Shown piece by piece: positions 50,838 through 63,989 of a stretch of 64,000 nucleotides of DNA. Origin of the DNA: Xiphias gladius. Its lineage: Eukaryota > Chordata > Actinopteri > Istiophoriformes > Xiphiidae. The notes under the pieces were generated by a model that was not told the origin of the DNA, made no database searches, and saw nothing but the letters and a program-made list of their open reading frames with translations. The translations under genes and the position numbers were made by a program. How positions within the stretch are numbered: the first letter of the stretch is position 1; each line of letters opens with the position of its first letter. The DNA is taken from positions 9,228,031-9,292,030 of the forward strand of contig NC_053402.1 of the NCBI RefSeq assembly GCF_016859285.1. The letters run 5' to 3'.

Positions 50838-53800
50838 TGTGTTCAAACCTACCCTCAGCTTGACCCATCTGGTTCTTGTGGGTTCCATTGGCCTGCGGCT
50901 GCGTCGACATACCATCGCTGAGGAGACAGATGAGGATACACCGTTTACTTTGAAAGTAGATGGAGTAATAATAAAGTATTAAAACGGTAAAAGCATAATT
51001 TCTTTGGTTTCACATGCAGCTCAGAGCCTCAAGCTGGTAGTAACCTGAGAAAAAAATATTACAAAAAAGGTTATTATGAAGTAGGTTTAGTCTTCCCAAT
51101 GTGGGGTCCATGGACCACCAAGGGTCATTAATAGGCTTATGATGGGTCCTCAGAAAATATGGAATGGTTTATTTCAGAGAGAGGCAGATTATAGGACTAT
51201 TTAACTATACTCTCCATATGGAGGCATAAATCCTTTAAACGTGTCTGGGTTTAGTAGAACATATTCAGTGATTATCCCGAATATATATTGTATCACAATA
51301 TATATCAATATTATATAAAAATCACATATATTATGATAGAGGATTTTATCCATATTTCCCACCTTTAGTTTAATTATGCACTTACTTTGCTAATCATATC
51401 AAGAGATATGCAAGTTAATTAATTCAGTATAAGAAATCTTCAGGTGTCCTAGAATCAAACTTTGCCTAACAGTGAAGGACGTAATCTCGTAGAGGCAAAA
51501 GCATCTAATGATAATCTACCTGGTTGAACGGAAGTTGTGTTTCTTAATACAAGTTATATCCTTTTTATTTGTACTATTGGCTGTGGGGGTGTGTGTGTGT
51601 CTTTGTTACCTGGCAGGTGTGGGCTCTAGCGGCCGTTCAAGCTGAACAGAGAAGAGCGGCTCAGTGAGGACCTTGGCAGACAGTGAGAACCTCTCGTACT
51701 CTGAGGGAGAGATCAGGTAAAAGCCTGTGGGGAACATCAAAACAACAATTAGACAATTACGACTTTAACTGTGAAAACTGTCTACAGTAAAAATGTGCAC
51801 ATTATCGTGGGAAGACATGCTGTTTTTGTCTTTGTTTTTTTTTAACATATAATGTTTCACAAACTACATTCACCTCATAAAACTTAACTATCTGTATGGC
51901 TTGATACCAGGGTGAGAAAACACTTTTGTGATCTGAGTAAACTGACACTTCCCCCTTGTCTAACTGTCCATGTCTCTCCCTGCATTATGTCTCAACCTTT
52001 TGAATGTTTCACAGTGTTAAAATATGAAAGTCATTACCACATAATATTATCTCGTGACAGCTAATGTCTGAATAAGACGTTATTTTCACTTTTATCAAAA
52101 TCAAGCGTTTTCTCCTCACCCTGTCCGCTCTTGGTGAAGACGCAGGATGCAATACCACTGATGTCTTCTTTGCGGATGCAGTCATAGCGCACCTGCAGAC
52201 ATGCAAAGAGGAAACAATTATAAGTACATCATTTTAAAAAATCCAGTAAAAAACAACTACATACAGTTAGGTATGTAAATATTTGGACAGTGACACAATT
52301 GTCGTAATTTTGCCTCTGTACACCAACACAATGGATTTGAAACAAATTCCTCAAGATGTGACTGAATTGTAGACTTTCAGCTTTAATTCAAGGGGGTTCA
52401 ACAACAATATTGCACCGTTAAGGGATTTCAGCCATTTTTATACATAGTCCTTCATTTTCAGAGGCTCAAAAGTAATTGGACAAACCAATATAATAATAAG
52501 TATTTTTAATATTTCGATGAAAATCCTCTGCAGCTAATGACTTGAATTCTGCAACCCATGGGTGTCATCACATGCTGTGTTTCTTCCCTTGCGTTGCTTT
52601 GCCAGGCCGTTACTACAGCTGCCTTCAAATGCTGCTTTTGGGTCTTTCTGCCCTCAGTTAGGTCTTCAGGAAGTGAATAGCCTGCTCAATTGGGTTGGGT
52701 TCAGGTGACTGACTTGGCCATTGAAATATATTCCATTTCTTTGCCTTGAGAAGCTCTTGGTTTGCTTTCGCAGAATGTTTTGGGTCATTATCCATCTGCA
52801 CCGTCCTATCAGTTTTGCAGCATTTGGCTTAATCATGGAAGATAGAATTGCCCTGTACACTTCAAAATTCACCCTGCTACTTCTATCAGCAGTCACATCA
52901 TCAATAAACACCAGTGACCCAGTTCCATGTGCAGCAATACATGCCCATGCCATAACACTCCCTCCACCACGTTTTACAGATGATGTGGTTTGCTTTGGAT
53001 CAGGAGCCGTTCCTTTCCTTCTCCATTCTCTTGTACAAGTTAATCTTGGTTTCATCTGTCCAAAGAATCTTCGGCCAGAAGTGGGCAGGCTTTTTTTTAA
53101 GATGTTTTCTGGCAAATTCAAATCTGAACTTTCTGTTCTTGAGTGTTACCAGTGGTTTGCACCTTGTGGTAAACCCTCTGTATTTACATTCCTGAAGGCA
53201 TTTCTTGATTGTAGACTTTGACAATTATACGCCCACCTCCTCCAGAGTGTTTCTTGACCTGGTTGGATGCTGTGAAGCCGTTTTCACCAAGGAAAGAATT
53301 CTGTGATCATCCACTCTAGTTTTCTTCCGTGGTCTTCCAGGTCTTTTGTTGTTGCTGAGCTTGCCAGTGCATTCCTTCTTTTTAAAAATGTACCAAATTG
53401 TTGATTTGGCCACTCCCAACGTTTCTGTCCTCTTTCTGATAGATTTATTTTGTTGTTTTCAGCCTACTGATGGCTTCCTTCATTTGCATGGACACCTCTT
53501 TGGACCGCATGATGGGAGTTCCGATGATCAGCAAATTGCAAATGCAAATTCAATACTTGGAATCAACTCCAGACCTTTTATCTGCTTAATTTGTCATGAA
53601 ATAAAGAGGGACCAGGCCACACCTGGCCATGAAAATGATGGACTATGTATAAAAATGGCTCTAATTCCTGAACGGTTAATGTAATATTTTTGTTAAACCC
53701 CGTGAATTAAAGCTGAAAGTCTAAACTTCAATCACTTCTTAATGGCTTTGTTTCAAATCCATTGTGGTGGTGTACAGAGGCAAAATTACGAAAACTTTGC

Positions 53801-56800
53801 CACTGTCCAAATACTTACGTATTTAACTAATAATACCAATTCCAATTTTATCAATAATGCTGCACAATTACTATAAATTGAATTAAAATGCACACACTTG
53901 TACAAACAAACAAACAAACAAACAAACAAACAAACCCACACATACAAAAACACAAACAATCAAAGTCAGGCATGTGTCACGCAAAAAACCATATCCCTAA
54001 ATCCCACCTGTGGTCGGAGGCCCGGTATGTTAAAGAGGTGCATATCTCCCAGGTTGGTCAGACACACCAGTGTGTGTTCGCTGTAGTCTTCCTGAGCTGT
54101 GGAGCTGAAGACCACCAGGGCCACCTTTCTCACTCGGCAGCCTTCGTGTGCAGTAAGCTTGAACTTGGTCTTGGCGCTCACCTTGGGGAGAGAGAACACC
54201 TAGAGAGAGAGCAGAGGAAGAAAACAGCCAAGATTTAAAATTGTAACTATATTAGTCTTTGACAGTCTCTTAAGCCCTGACTCAAACTTTTATAACAACG
54301 TTTAAATGATGTGGTCCAATATTTGTCGGTAAAACAAAGCAAAAGGAACTGAAATGTATCTAAAAAAAATAAACAGGCAGTGCACAATATGTACTGATGA
54401 AATGACAAAAAAAGAAAAATACTAAAGACAGATACAAATACTTTCAGTCTCTACCTTGAGCTGTTCCTCTGATGCAATGAGGACAGAGTGAGCGTTGGTC
54501 ATATCCGGTGCGATGGCAAGGTCCTGGGAGGCTTCGTATGGGTCTGGTAATGGTTTCCCTCGGCCGTCCAACACACAGATTGACACCACGGGGGCCCTGT
54601 GCATCAGCTGAATCTCTTTACCCAACACCGCCTCCACACACACGCTGCTCTCACTTGCTCCACCCCGCTCACACACACGTCCCGAGCCCACACCAGGCAC
54701 CTCCAGAGCGTAGGCATACACACTGCCTGAGTTGGTGCCCGCCCATAGTGTGGGACCGTGGTGTGTACCTGGCGTATACACCAGAAGAGAAATTTATGAA
54801 AAGTCATACATATAATTAAAAAAAATACTGAATCAGAGTGTAACCTCAGAGTGAGACTTCTAGATTCAGTCCATGATCTTGACCAAGAAGTAAACACACC
54901 ATCACGCAGGAAGGTGTCAGCGAAGCAAAGACATCGGACCACTCCAGACAGTGAGTCGTCTGCTGACCGGGGTTCAATCCTTCTCTGTACCGGAGCCACT
55001 TCCTCCTGCTCTGCTAAAGCAGCGTTGGCCTCTTGGACCTGTACATAATACAATCATAGAATGAAAAAATACATTTTCCATGTGGCCCTCTTAATACCAA
55101 AAACAGAGTCAGAGTCATTTACCTTGCTGGTGGGTGTGGTGATGGTGCGTTTCTTCCCTGACACCCTGCTCTTGCGGATGCGTCTGAAGCTCTGCCGTAA
55201 GGACTTTTTCAAGGATTTGACTCTGGACAGCGGGCCCTCCATCGCCAACGAGTCATTAGGGTGCAGGGTACACCTGAAGAGAAGTATAGTGTCGATTTTT
55301 GGATCTAGTTTGGTAAATTTGTCAGATGGCTTTTTCCTGGCCTAGATGGGTAGCAGAGATTGTGTTATAAATCCTGAAATATCCATTATTTCTTGTAAAC
55401 ACAAAGGAATGAATACTAATATCCTGAGCTGTGACTGTTTGTCCTTACCTGGCCAGCACAGCGTTTCGTCGGTGGTAGTCAAACAGGCCAAATCCATGAC
55501 TCGTCCCAAAGGCAATCAGGTTCCACTCTGCATGCAGCGCCACCGCCGTAACAGAGGCCGGGGGTAGGCATTGCACCAGCACTAGTGGCTGAAAGCCTGG
55601 GGGGAAGGGGGCAGGTTTAAGGCGCGGCTCCAGTCTGTCATGGCCCTTCCAGGTGAAGCCCTCCCGGTCCTGCAGCAGATCAACCACCGACAGGTCCACC
55701 AAGTGGTCTGAACGCTCGTCACTTAAACCCAACACTATCACCTGGAGAGATGGAAAAAGTAAAGAAACATCATGGCTCATTCAGTTCTTGTTCATTTTCA
55801 GTACCTGCTTTTAACTTTAAAAGTCTACAAGTATGCAGGAGACATCTCATTGTACTCAATCATTACTTAAATAAATTTTAAATAAAAATTCAAAATAAAT
55901 AAAATGAATTCAAAATCCATTTCAGCAGACTTAAAACAATTTCTGTTTTTAAACCACATGTAAAAATGTAAAACATGTTAAAGTAACAAATTAATACAAA
56001 AAAAAAAAAAAAAACATCTCAGAATAAGAACTTGCAAAAAAATTTTTGTATTGTATCATCTGGATATGACTTAAGACAGAGCTCATTGCGTTTACGTGCG
56101 TGTACTGAATGTACATCTTTACCTGTCCAGCAGTTCCTGCCACCACCAGCTTGTTGCTGTATTTGCACAGACTGATCTTCTGTATTCCCAGCCTGGGGTC
56201 ATCGCTGTACGGATCAAAACAGCCCACCTACACACAAACACACACGGAAACTGGAATTTGTTGGATATATGTTAAGAAAACCATGCACATAGTTCTTTAT
56301 TCGGATTTCATGTGTATCAACATTTTAATCCTTCGGGTGATTTTTAACGGCACAGAGTTTGAAAAACTGTGGCCTTTTAGAAGTGCATAACAGAAAAACA
56401 GAATGATGCAGTGACACCAAGCCACTTGTTGATGTTACTGAAGCTATTTCAGCACGCCAAGGATGCCAACAAATTCTGAGGCACATGATCTGTAGCCAAC
56501 CAGTGGTATTACAGTGGGAAAACACCAGGACACATTTAAACCAAAAACTGAGACGTATCTTCTCTCATATCCATCTGAGCAGCAAGGTGGCAGCTGCCGA
56601 TCTGTCACTGACTCCTCGCCCCTTACAAGTCCAGCCTTTTACCGAAACTTGTTGTCTCGTACTGAATAACTGATCTGAACAGGCCAGAAACAATTTCAGT
56701 TCAGGCAGATCAATGTCAAAATGCCCATCTGAAGCTCTCCTCCTCCCTCTACAGCAGCCCCTCTCCTCTTAATCTTGGCCAATTGCCAGGACAATCCCCA

Positions 56801-58054
56801 ATTCCCCTCATACATACTCAGCAAAATGTGTGCATTAAGCGGTCTCTCTCGAACACACAACAGTAATTTCAACAGGATCCCCTCTCGCATCGGAGCTGTG
56901 TCTTGGCAAAAGAAGGAGTAGGAGAAGTTGATCACTAACACACACACACACACACACGCACGCACACACACAAAGAAAGAGTGGGCTGATTGGTCTGGTT
57001 TTCATTATAGAGGAGGGGAAAAAAAAAAAAAGAAAAAAAAAAGGGGGGGGAAAGGCTCTTCATCCCATATGAGGGCCACATTCCTAAACATGCAGCTCTG
57101 TTACCACAGGATACATGTGGAAAGGTGGGTGGGGGGTGAAAGAGTGAATAGGACGAAAAGAAGATAGTAAAGGGAATGGCAAAACAGGCCTAAGAGGTGT
57201 GTGTTGTCACAAAGACCATTTTTTCCCCCCACTGTTAAATGTATCAGTCAAGACCAGCTTCTACTATTTTTTATCCATTAATGATCCTTGATAATATATG
57301 CTTATCTTGGACATCCATCCAAAGACTGAGAAACATTACCAATTGTACAACCAGTTCATTTAAGTATTCATTGAGCAATCTGCTTTATGACCCATCCTCA
57401 TTTCCTGTTAGCATCTACCCAAGCCAAACTACTTGGCCAGATTCCCTCAACATGAAGTTCTGCCTCCTGATGCTGAATCACTTCATTTAAATGTAATTCT
57501 GCATAGAAAACAGAGCATTCAAACAGATTCTGACTACGGTTCCTTCAGAATCAAATTTTAATAACAGGAACAATGGGGTGGGTCTGTCTGAAATCCAAAC
57601 ACATGAAAACATTCAAATAGGAAAATTAGGCCACAGATGTAGCGTTACAGGACTTAGTGTGGGTATAAAACACACAATGTTTGTATTCCCACAGCCTGTA
57701 AAATACAACCCTGTGCCTGATCTCAGAGGAAAGACTTTAACTCTCTTATCCTTGCTTCCTTTAGCCTCTTCTCATGCACACTTCCTCAGTCCTCACCTTC
57801 CTGAAGGGAGGCCATTCCTCCTCCTGCTGCATGTCGGGGTCGTTGCTAGGGTCCTGAGGGTCGTCGCTGGGGTCACAGTCGGTGTGGAAGACGTTGGCTG
57901 TGCTGAGTTTGTACAGCGGAGTAAGAGCAACACCTGATGCATCCCAGAAACGAACAGTGCCGTCCTCATGTCTATAAATACACACGATTTAAAGGAATAT
58001 TAATACAAATATACAATCATGATGTAAATGCATTTCAGTGCAAATCAATGTGGA

Positions 58055-58091
<37 letters not shown>

Positions 58092-61000
58092 ACAGTGGCA
58101 GTTTTCGCACTGTAGGTCTTAAAGCTCAGATCCAAAGCTAATGTCTTATTTCTTTGCCAGATTATTAGGTTCAAAGCCACATTTAATGCTTCTTGCATCT
58201 CGTGCTAGAAATGTTGTTGAATGAGATTGAACTAGGTGCATCTGATAAAGTGGCTGTGTGCATTTTAGGAGGTAAGAATTATTTACATTAATAAAAAAAA
58301 CTAAAAATCTACAGCCATGTTAGCAGCTCTGTGCGGCTGTACCCAGGCAAAGCAGTGCTTTCAGCTAACATTTTCACAGTGACAATGCTAACATGTTGAT
58401 GTTTAGCAGGTATGATCTTCACCATGTTTGGCATGTTATCCTCTGGGGAACACATACTGTATCACAGTATCGTCGCAATATATCCAGTGGTTGTCAAGAC
58501 ATTTAACTCTGAATGCTAGCGTGGCGAAAAACTCACAGCAATATCAAAATAATTTATCCTCCTGGTTTCACACAGTTTTCAGTTAATTGATGTCTTTGAC
58601 TTGTGTTGAAACTGTAATGTCTCCCCAAATTCCAATCAATCCAGTTGTTTCACTTTCTTTATGTAGTTGTTTCTTATTGTGCTCTATGCCAGCGCTTGCT
58701 CTGCGAAACATCTGCAGTTAGCAAAATTCTGCCAACTGTCACGGGATTTTCTTATTGTCATGACAATGCTGACAAAATTCTGGTTTCAGGACAAGTCACA
58801 TGTAGATCCAGATTTCTCCAGTTTTTTCATGTGGTTCAGATTAGAAAAAAAAAAAAAAGAAAAAACATCTCCATGCAGCTTTTAGTCACTTACACTTACT
58901 AGAAAGCATCAGTTTTGTGCCAGAGTTGTGTCATGAAAAAAAATGAAAACTGGATGCACCTGCAGTGTGGAAATAGCCTGCGAGTGTTTATGCGAGAGAA
59001 AGAGAGAGAGAGAGAAAGAGAGAGAGAGTGTGTGTGCGTGCGCGAATACCCTGTCAACATCAGCTCTTGTTGTTTGGGTGGAGGTGCCAGGTTTTTCCCT
59101 CCACATATGGGCCAACTCTGAACAAACAGAAAAAAATTGGAGAAAAGTTAGGACTTACTCTTATTGAAAAAAACCGCAAGAGAAAAAAATTAAAGTATTG
59201 AACTTGACTGAACAACAAAATATATCCTAACCCTTACAATTTCACCATGACCCCAGCTCAAAATGTACTGGCCTTGATATACAGGCACGCCCATATGTAT
59301 ATGGAGCAACTCACGGTGCTTATGTTAACTTTCATCTGTTATAGCGCCAGTCTCTCTGGCTCGGCCTCACACAGACAGAGGCAGCCATGAGCAAGCATAC
59401 CAGCTGTGCATGTGTGTGTGTGTGTGTGTGTGTTAATTTAACCTGCCACTGATCAAACAGCTGATCTGAGCAAGCCTTTGCAAAGCCTTTAACTGCCTAC
59501 ACCTGCTCTTAAAGTTCACACACTACTAGCAGCCTGATGGTCACACTCCTGTTGGGTTTCCTCGTAGCTGACTAGCTGCCAGCCTGTGAGCTCAGATGAA
59601 CAAGAACCATGAGTAATAACATCCATTTAACTGTAATATCCTCACTTGGATCAGTTTCACTTCACTTATCACCCATTTATACTGCTCTCAATTTCTGAAG
59701 AGAGGAAGCAGCTGAGTCTTGATATAACACCTGACAACCATTTGGTACAAATCCAAAAAAAATCCTGTAACTTGAATCTGTGAGCATGCCACTTTGTTTG
59801 TACTAAATATATACACTGATTAGTGTTGATGGCTACATTTAAAGCATGAGTAGCTTGGCTATTGGCCGTACTCTGTTTAAAGTGTTCTCAGGGTAAACTG
59901 CTTACATGCATCTTGTATTTCCTTTAATTGAATATCCCTACTGCCATGAATAAACCAATTCACAGAATAATCCTGTCCTGTAGCGTTCAACAGCTACAGC
60001 AGTCCACCAGTAAGTATCAAAAGATGATGCTGCCAGCTACATTTGACTGGGCAGAAATCATTTCTAAATACACGGTCAAACTTTTTGATGATGCCAAAGG
60101 AATGTGAGAGAAACAAAAGACCATAGGCACAGAATCAATGCAAAAAGTAGCACATTTTTCTTCAACACAGGAGTTCACTGAACATATTTCTACAAACTCA
60201 GCTTTATTTACAGTGTTTTCCTACCAGTGTAGCTAAAAAGCTTAAGCAGTTTGTGAAAGAGGCAAGTGAACCGCAAAGCACTCTTTGCAACAAAGTCCAC
60301 ATTGAATAAAAAGATGGATGACAGTCTGTAAATTGTGTTTTGTCACTTCTGATTTCATAGCAGCCAAAAATTCCACTAGAAAAGCATTTAAGTATTGTAT
60401 GCAAAAGATATTCTGGGATTTATAAGTCAACACACAAAATGGGTCAAAAATTGACTTGAGTAAATGGTTTAAGAGCATAATTCAGAGTATTTAAAGCACT
60501 TTTAAAAAGAGTACTGACAGCCACACAACAAAGAATTTTCAAGCTTTAAAATAATTCACTGCCCACCTGTTATATGTGTGAATGCACATGCATTCCTATT
60601 TAACTGTGCTGTGCAGATCACAGTGTGCTCCTCACCCTGTGTGTGTGTTGCCAGCCCTGTTGTGCTTTGCCAGCGTTGAGCAGCCTCTCCCACAGTTTAG
60701 GGGGGACGCTGGAGATGTGGCAGGAGCAGGTGATGGCTGATGAGTGGAGAGGAGCCAGGTATGGAGTGGGCAGAGAGGGCCAGCCGGGGGTCTGGAGGTC
60801 GATTACAACCAGCTCCTCTTCTAGTAACACTACCAAAGCCGTCGGGTCATCAAACTCTGTAAGGATGAGAGACAAGACAGAATATGTATTTAACTTAAAG
60901 TAAATTTTTGAATCAACATGAAAAAAGACACTGTCAGGAATCCATGGATTCACATCATTAATAACATCATTAATAACCAGATCCTCACCTTTCTCTTGCT

Positions 61001-62682
61001 CTGTGCTGTGGACAGTGAAGAAGTCAATGACTCTTGACGTGAAGTCAAGAGTGACGTGGTCCTTTTCCTGCTGAATAGTCAGACAGTGGCGGTCACCGTA
61101 GCTGGCTCTGGGCATTCCTCCACTGTATAACAGCACTGGAACACTGGAGCAAGGCGCACAGAAAACAATGGAAAGTATTTTTATTTATGCTCATTTAATC
61201 CATCATTTTAGTCTACACAGCAAGAGTTTCCAATGTGATCGGGGAATCATTATTTTTGATTTCTACATCTACAAATAAGCAAATACATATCATAAAAATA
61301 AAATTTGCCATTAAAAAAACTATAGTTTACTCTTTTCTTTGTTGATGTTAAGTAATCAACATCTCATTTTCTCCAAATTTCTCTCCTCAACTAAACTGAA
61401 GGAAATAGTATTCTTGGGGCAGGAGGTGATAACTTTTGGATTTTCTGGGACATAAATCCAAGTGAAAAGAGATGAAAAGAAAAGGAATAAAAGGAACAAA
61501 TAAAAAGAAAGGAGGAGTGAAAATGTTCTGGCATTGGGATCCAAGATGCCCAGTCTGAATGTAGGAATCAAAATCCCTCATACAGGAAAAGTGTGTCACA
61601 AAATAAGGCTTGAGCACTTACCCTGTCTGCGTTGTCCTCCACAGAATCTTGCTGATAGCCTTGCAGGGAAAAGGACCTGGGACAGACAACAATGGACAGT
61701 GAAGTGACAAAAAATTAAGAGACGATAAGCACTAAAAGAAGAAATAAAAGGGAAATACGAGTTAAGAAAAATTTCAAGCAGATATGTTTAAAGCTTTAAC
61801 TTTCCATATTTAGAATTATCATCATTGTGTGGATCCTCTTATAGTCACTTGAACAAAGATTGTGACTGAATAGACCCCCTAACCATGACCCTAACTGTCA
61901 CCATAACAATGAGTCCCTATGAGTCACAATATGACACCAGACATGGCTTATTTCGCCATTGTCAAACACTGGACATGCGTCTTTTTGTATATGACCACCA
62001 CCTCCACGGGACCTGGATGACAATATGTGAACTGTGAGCTGAAGCATGCCTTAAATACACATTAGCTGGGAAACACAAATGTGTGGAGTGTGTGTGTGTG
62101 TTTGTTATGTGTGAGTTTCTCACCGTATGGGATGGTGCAGGACACTGGTTGGTGATTGTAGATGTTTCCGCTGGTAACAGGCCACACAGAGTAGCCCCCG
62201 TCATTGTGGGAACTGACAAACAAGTTTCCCGAGCGTTCCCACACCAGGCTCTCCAGCTGCTGCAGGGGGGTTCACACACACGAATGCACACAAGTATAAG
62301 ACAGAGCCATCAGACCGGGTTGCATGGAAGTAGAATTGGAGCCTATAGATATACAGATAGTCCATTAACAATGTCAACTTGCTGACACCTCAAGGAGTTT
62401 CTCATTAAAGTAAGATTACAGTCAAGTACATCTTTCAGCAGCTATTTGCTTACTGGATTTTCTTTACCGAAAATAAAGTACATCAAAGTGCACTAAACTT
62501 TACTCTGTAAACCAGGTACCTGCTTTCCCAGGAAGACCTGGTCGGTATGACGAGTGTTCAGATCCCATAAGACCACCAGGCCTCTGCTGTAGCCAATCAG
62601 AATCTTCCCTGTCTGCTGAGGATGTTCCTGAAGAGATTCCACTGGCCCTAAGGATTTCCCACATCTGTAGTCATCTGGCAGG
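49103..62682 (-). CDS. llgl1: Lethal(2) giant larvae homolog 1 (cell-polarity WD40 protein), 3' part of gene
   Basis: LLGL1 is a cortical scaffold of the Scribble module. It binds and opposes aPKC-PAR6 and non-muscle myosin II, and its Stx-binding relatives act in exocytosis. Eighteen minus-strand exons are visible: 62682-62520, 62259-62124, 61676-61622, 61143-60989, 60856-60636, 59117-59050, 57971-57797, 56227-56123, 55741-55449, 55273-55123, 55038-54900, 54768-54455, 54199-54008, 52192-52120, 51724-51610, 50917-50853, 49421-49286, 49181-49103. They give 877 residues to the stop, and all phases join. The visible protein begins [16 protein letters not shown]. It contains [68 protein letters not shown] and [15 protein letters not shown], and ends GILIN. 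About 185 N-terminal residues lie beyond the window. The C-terminus and the flii neighbour favour llgl1 over llgl2. Confidence 0.95.
49900..50110 (+). repeat. interspersed teleost repeat, family A, diverged copy 3
   Basis: 'ctccatcttctggatgtgtaaataagcaactgttggctaa' here parallels the 'ctgctggatgtgtaaatag...tgtttgctaac' block of copy 2; the preceding 'ttcactctcactgctctcg' is diverged. It lies in an llgl1 intron. Confidence 0.3.
50801..50841. repeat. (GT)n microsatellite next to an llgl1 donor
   Basis: About 19 GT units on the plus strand. On the gene strand it is a (CA)n run starting about 12 bases into the intron after the exon ending at 50,853. Confidence 0.9.
52264..53829 (-). mobile_element. 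decayed Tc1/mariner-type transposon in an llgl1 intron
   Basis: The left end reads 'cagttaggtatgtaaatatt' and continues 'tggacagtgacac'. The reverse complement of the right end reads 'tagttaaatacgtaagtatt' and continues 'tggacagtggc'. Further inside, both carry 'aattttgcctctgtacacca' and 'cacaatggatttgaaac'. These are imperfect inverted repeats of roughly 80 bases or more. A TA precedes the left end; the right TA is eroded. The 1.57-kb length and the internal transposase remnant fit a full-length Tc1-like element inserted between the llgl1 exons at 54,008 and 52,192. I recognise the inverted repeats as a family widespread in fish and amphibians (recalled). Confidence 0.9.
52506..53510 (-). 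pseudogene. inactivated Tc1-like transposase
   Basis: The start codon at 53,510 (MRSKEV...) and the stop near 52,506 give about 335 codons, the usual Tc1 length. Recognisable pieces in order, in different frames: [11 protein letters not shown] (HTH), GRPRK (AT-hook-like linker), [39 protein letters not shown] (first catalytic Asp), [25 protein letters not shown] (Gly-rich box), PNAAKLIGR, and a garbled last catalytic region before a shifted LNP motif. An in-frame TAA occurs after about 21 codons, and at least three frameshifts follow. The gene is dead, and no intact copy is present in the window. Confidence 0.9.
53903..53937. repeat. (CAAA)n microsatellite
   Basis: About eight tandem CAAA units, 70 bases after the Tc1-like element and inside the same llgl1 intron. 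Confidence 0.9.
55123..55273 (-). other. llgl1: llgl1 exon coding the aPKC-regulated polybasic region
   Basis: This 50-codon exon encodes ...[20 protein letters not shown]..., the basic membrane-binding stretch with conserved serines that aPKC phosphorylates in Lgl proteins. Phosphorylation releases the protein from the plasma membrane. All the key serines and the alternating K/R residues are present, so the regulatory switch looks intact. This is family knowledge applied to a clear motif. Confidence 0.9.
56939..56972. repeat. (CA)n microsatellite
   Basis: About 15 CA units with 'cgcacg' interruptions, in an llgl1 intron. Confidence 0.85.
58056..58091. repeat. (GT)n microsatellite
   Basis: About 17 GT units in the llgl1 intron upstream of the exon that starts at 57,971. 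Confidence 0.9.
58315..58520 (+). repeat. interspersed teleost repeat, family B, copy 3
   Basis: It has 'gcagctctgtgcggctgtac', 'gtgctttcagctaaca', 'cacagtgacaatgctaaca', 'gttgatgtttagcaggta' and 'cttcaccatgtttgg' in the order seen at 13,125. It continues with 'tcctctggggaacacatac', a later block of the family consensus that I remember. It lies in an llgl1 intron. Confidence 0.55.
59408..59433. repeat. (GT)n microsatellite
   Basis: About 12 GT units in an llgl1 intron. Confidence 0.85.
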
Positions 62683-63946
62683 CTGGAGAAAAACAAAAGA
62701 AAAAAAACCAAAGCATCACCCATTACCGCCACACGTGTAGCTTAATTGCGATCCCTCATGCTATGAATTACAACTGTCTACAGCTCAAAAAAAAAAAAAA
62801 AAAAAAAAGGAGGGCGGGGGGGAAATGGTCTGTGAAGGATCATGGATCATTGATGGCTGAGGAAATTATTCATACTGCATTCTCACACGTTCTGAAGCAC
62901 TAAAGATAGACCCATAGGGAAAGCAACACTTTGTGCATCTTGTTAGAGTTCTAAACATTATGTGCAAATGACAAGATGAACACCAGAACCAGACAACATC
63001 AGCAGTCTATGAACAGCAGCACAAAACCGGTAACAGCATCAACTGGGAAGGGGTGACAGTCATTGATCATGAGTCATTGGACAACTAGAGGAAGATCAAG
63101 GAGAACATCCGTACCAAAGAAGACCATCTTTTAGCACAGACGGGTTATCATGTGACTGAAGTTCCAAATTTTGGTCAAATGATTACAACTAAGCCAAGAA
63201 AGCGCCACATAATTGTTTCCAAAGGTCAAGAATGGACTTCAGTGCTCAGGTTTGTTTAATGTTTGCTATTATCCAGGCACATTTGAATGCATGTTATGGA
63301 CTGGGGCTTGGGGGAAAAACTTAACAGTTTCCAGGGCCATTTTGTTAGAGAGCAGACCCAATTCCTGACTTAATGATTAAATGTACAGTCACTTCCCAAC
63401 ACAGTTTCACAAAACGTAAAGGGAGATATTTCAAGGAGTGGAGGAAAGATCTGTGCATATTGATAATCTGGTTGGTAAGTAGAACATAGGACTAGAAAGC
63501 AAAGAAACTCCAAAGCCTCCTGTTCTTTTACACTAAAACAACCAAAAGAAAACTCAAAGTGTTGCAATATATGTATACCATAATCAACACAGAGCGCAGA
63601 CCATCCGTACAAACTGTAATACTACAGCAGGCTGCTCTTCCAACAAAAGTGAAATCAACATCAAGATGAAGCTGAGCTGGATGGAGCTTGTGAACAAGAC
63701 ATTCCTCTGAGGCAGCAGAGGAATGTGGAGCAGGACACACCCTCGAGATGTCAGAGGATTCCCTCAGCGATGGACAGGGAAAATAGGAGAAGACTGAGGA
63801 GGAAAGCAAAGGAAGCCGCAGAGAGAGACAGAAAATTACATGAAACAAAAAAATAAAAGAGGGAAGGGGCAATAAAGCATCGCAGCTTTCTGGACTCTTA
63901 GGTGTAGATGAGGCAGAACCATCGCAGAAGAGATAGGTGGACTGGG

Positions 63947-63989
<43 letters not shown>

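Noticed and set aside
53888..53937. CRISPR-like regular repeat (caaacaaac...)
   Set aside because: It is a simple (CAAA)n microsatellite with no spacers, in a vertebrate genome.
49103..62682. Calling the minus-strand polarity gene llgl2
   Set aside because: The mid-protein segments ([26 protein letters not shown], a C-terminus ending ILIN) and adjacency to flii fit LLGL1 better.
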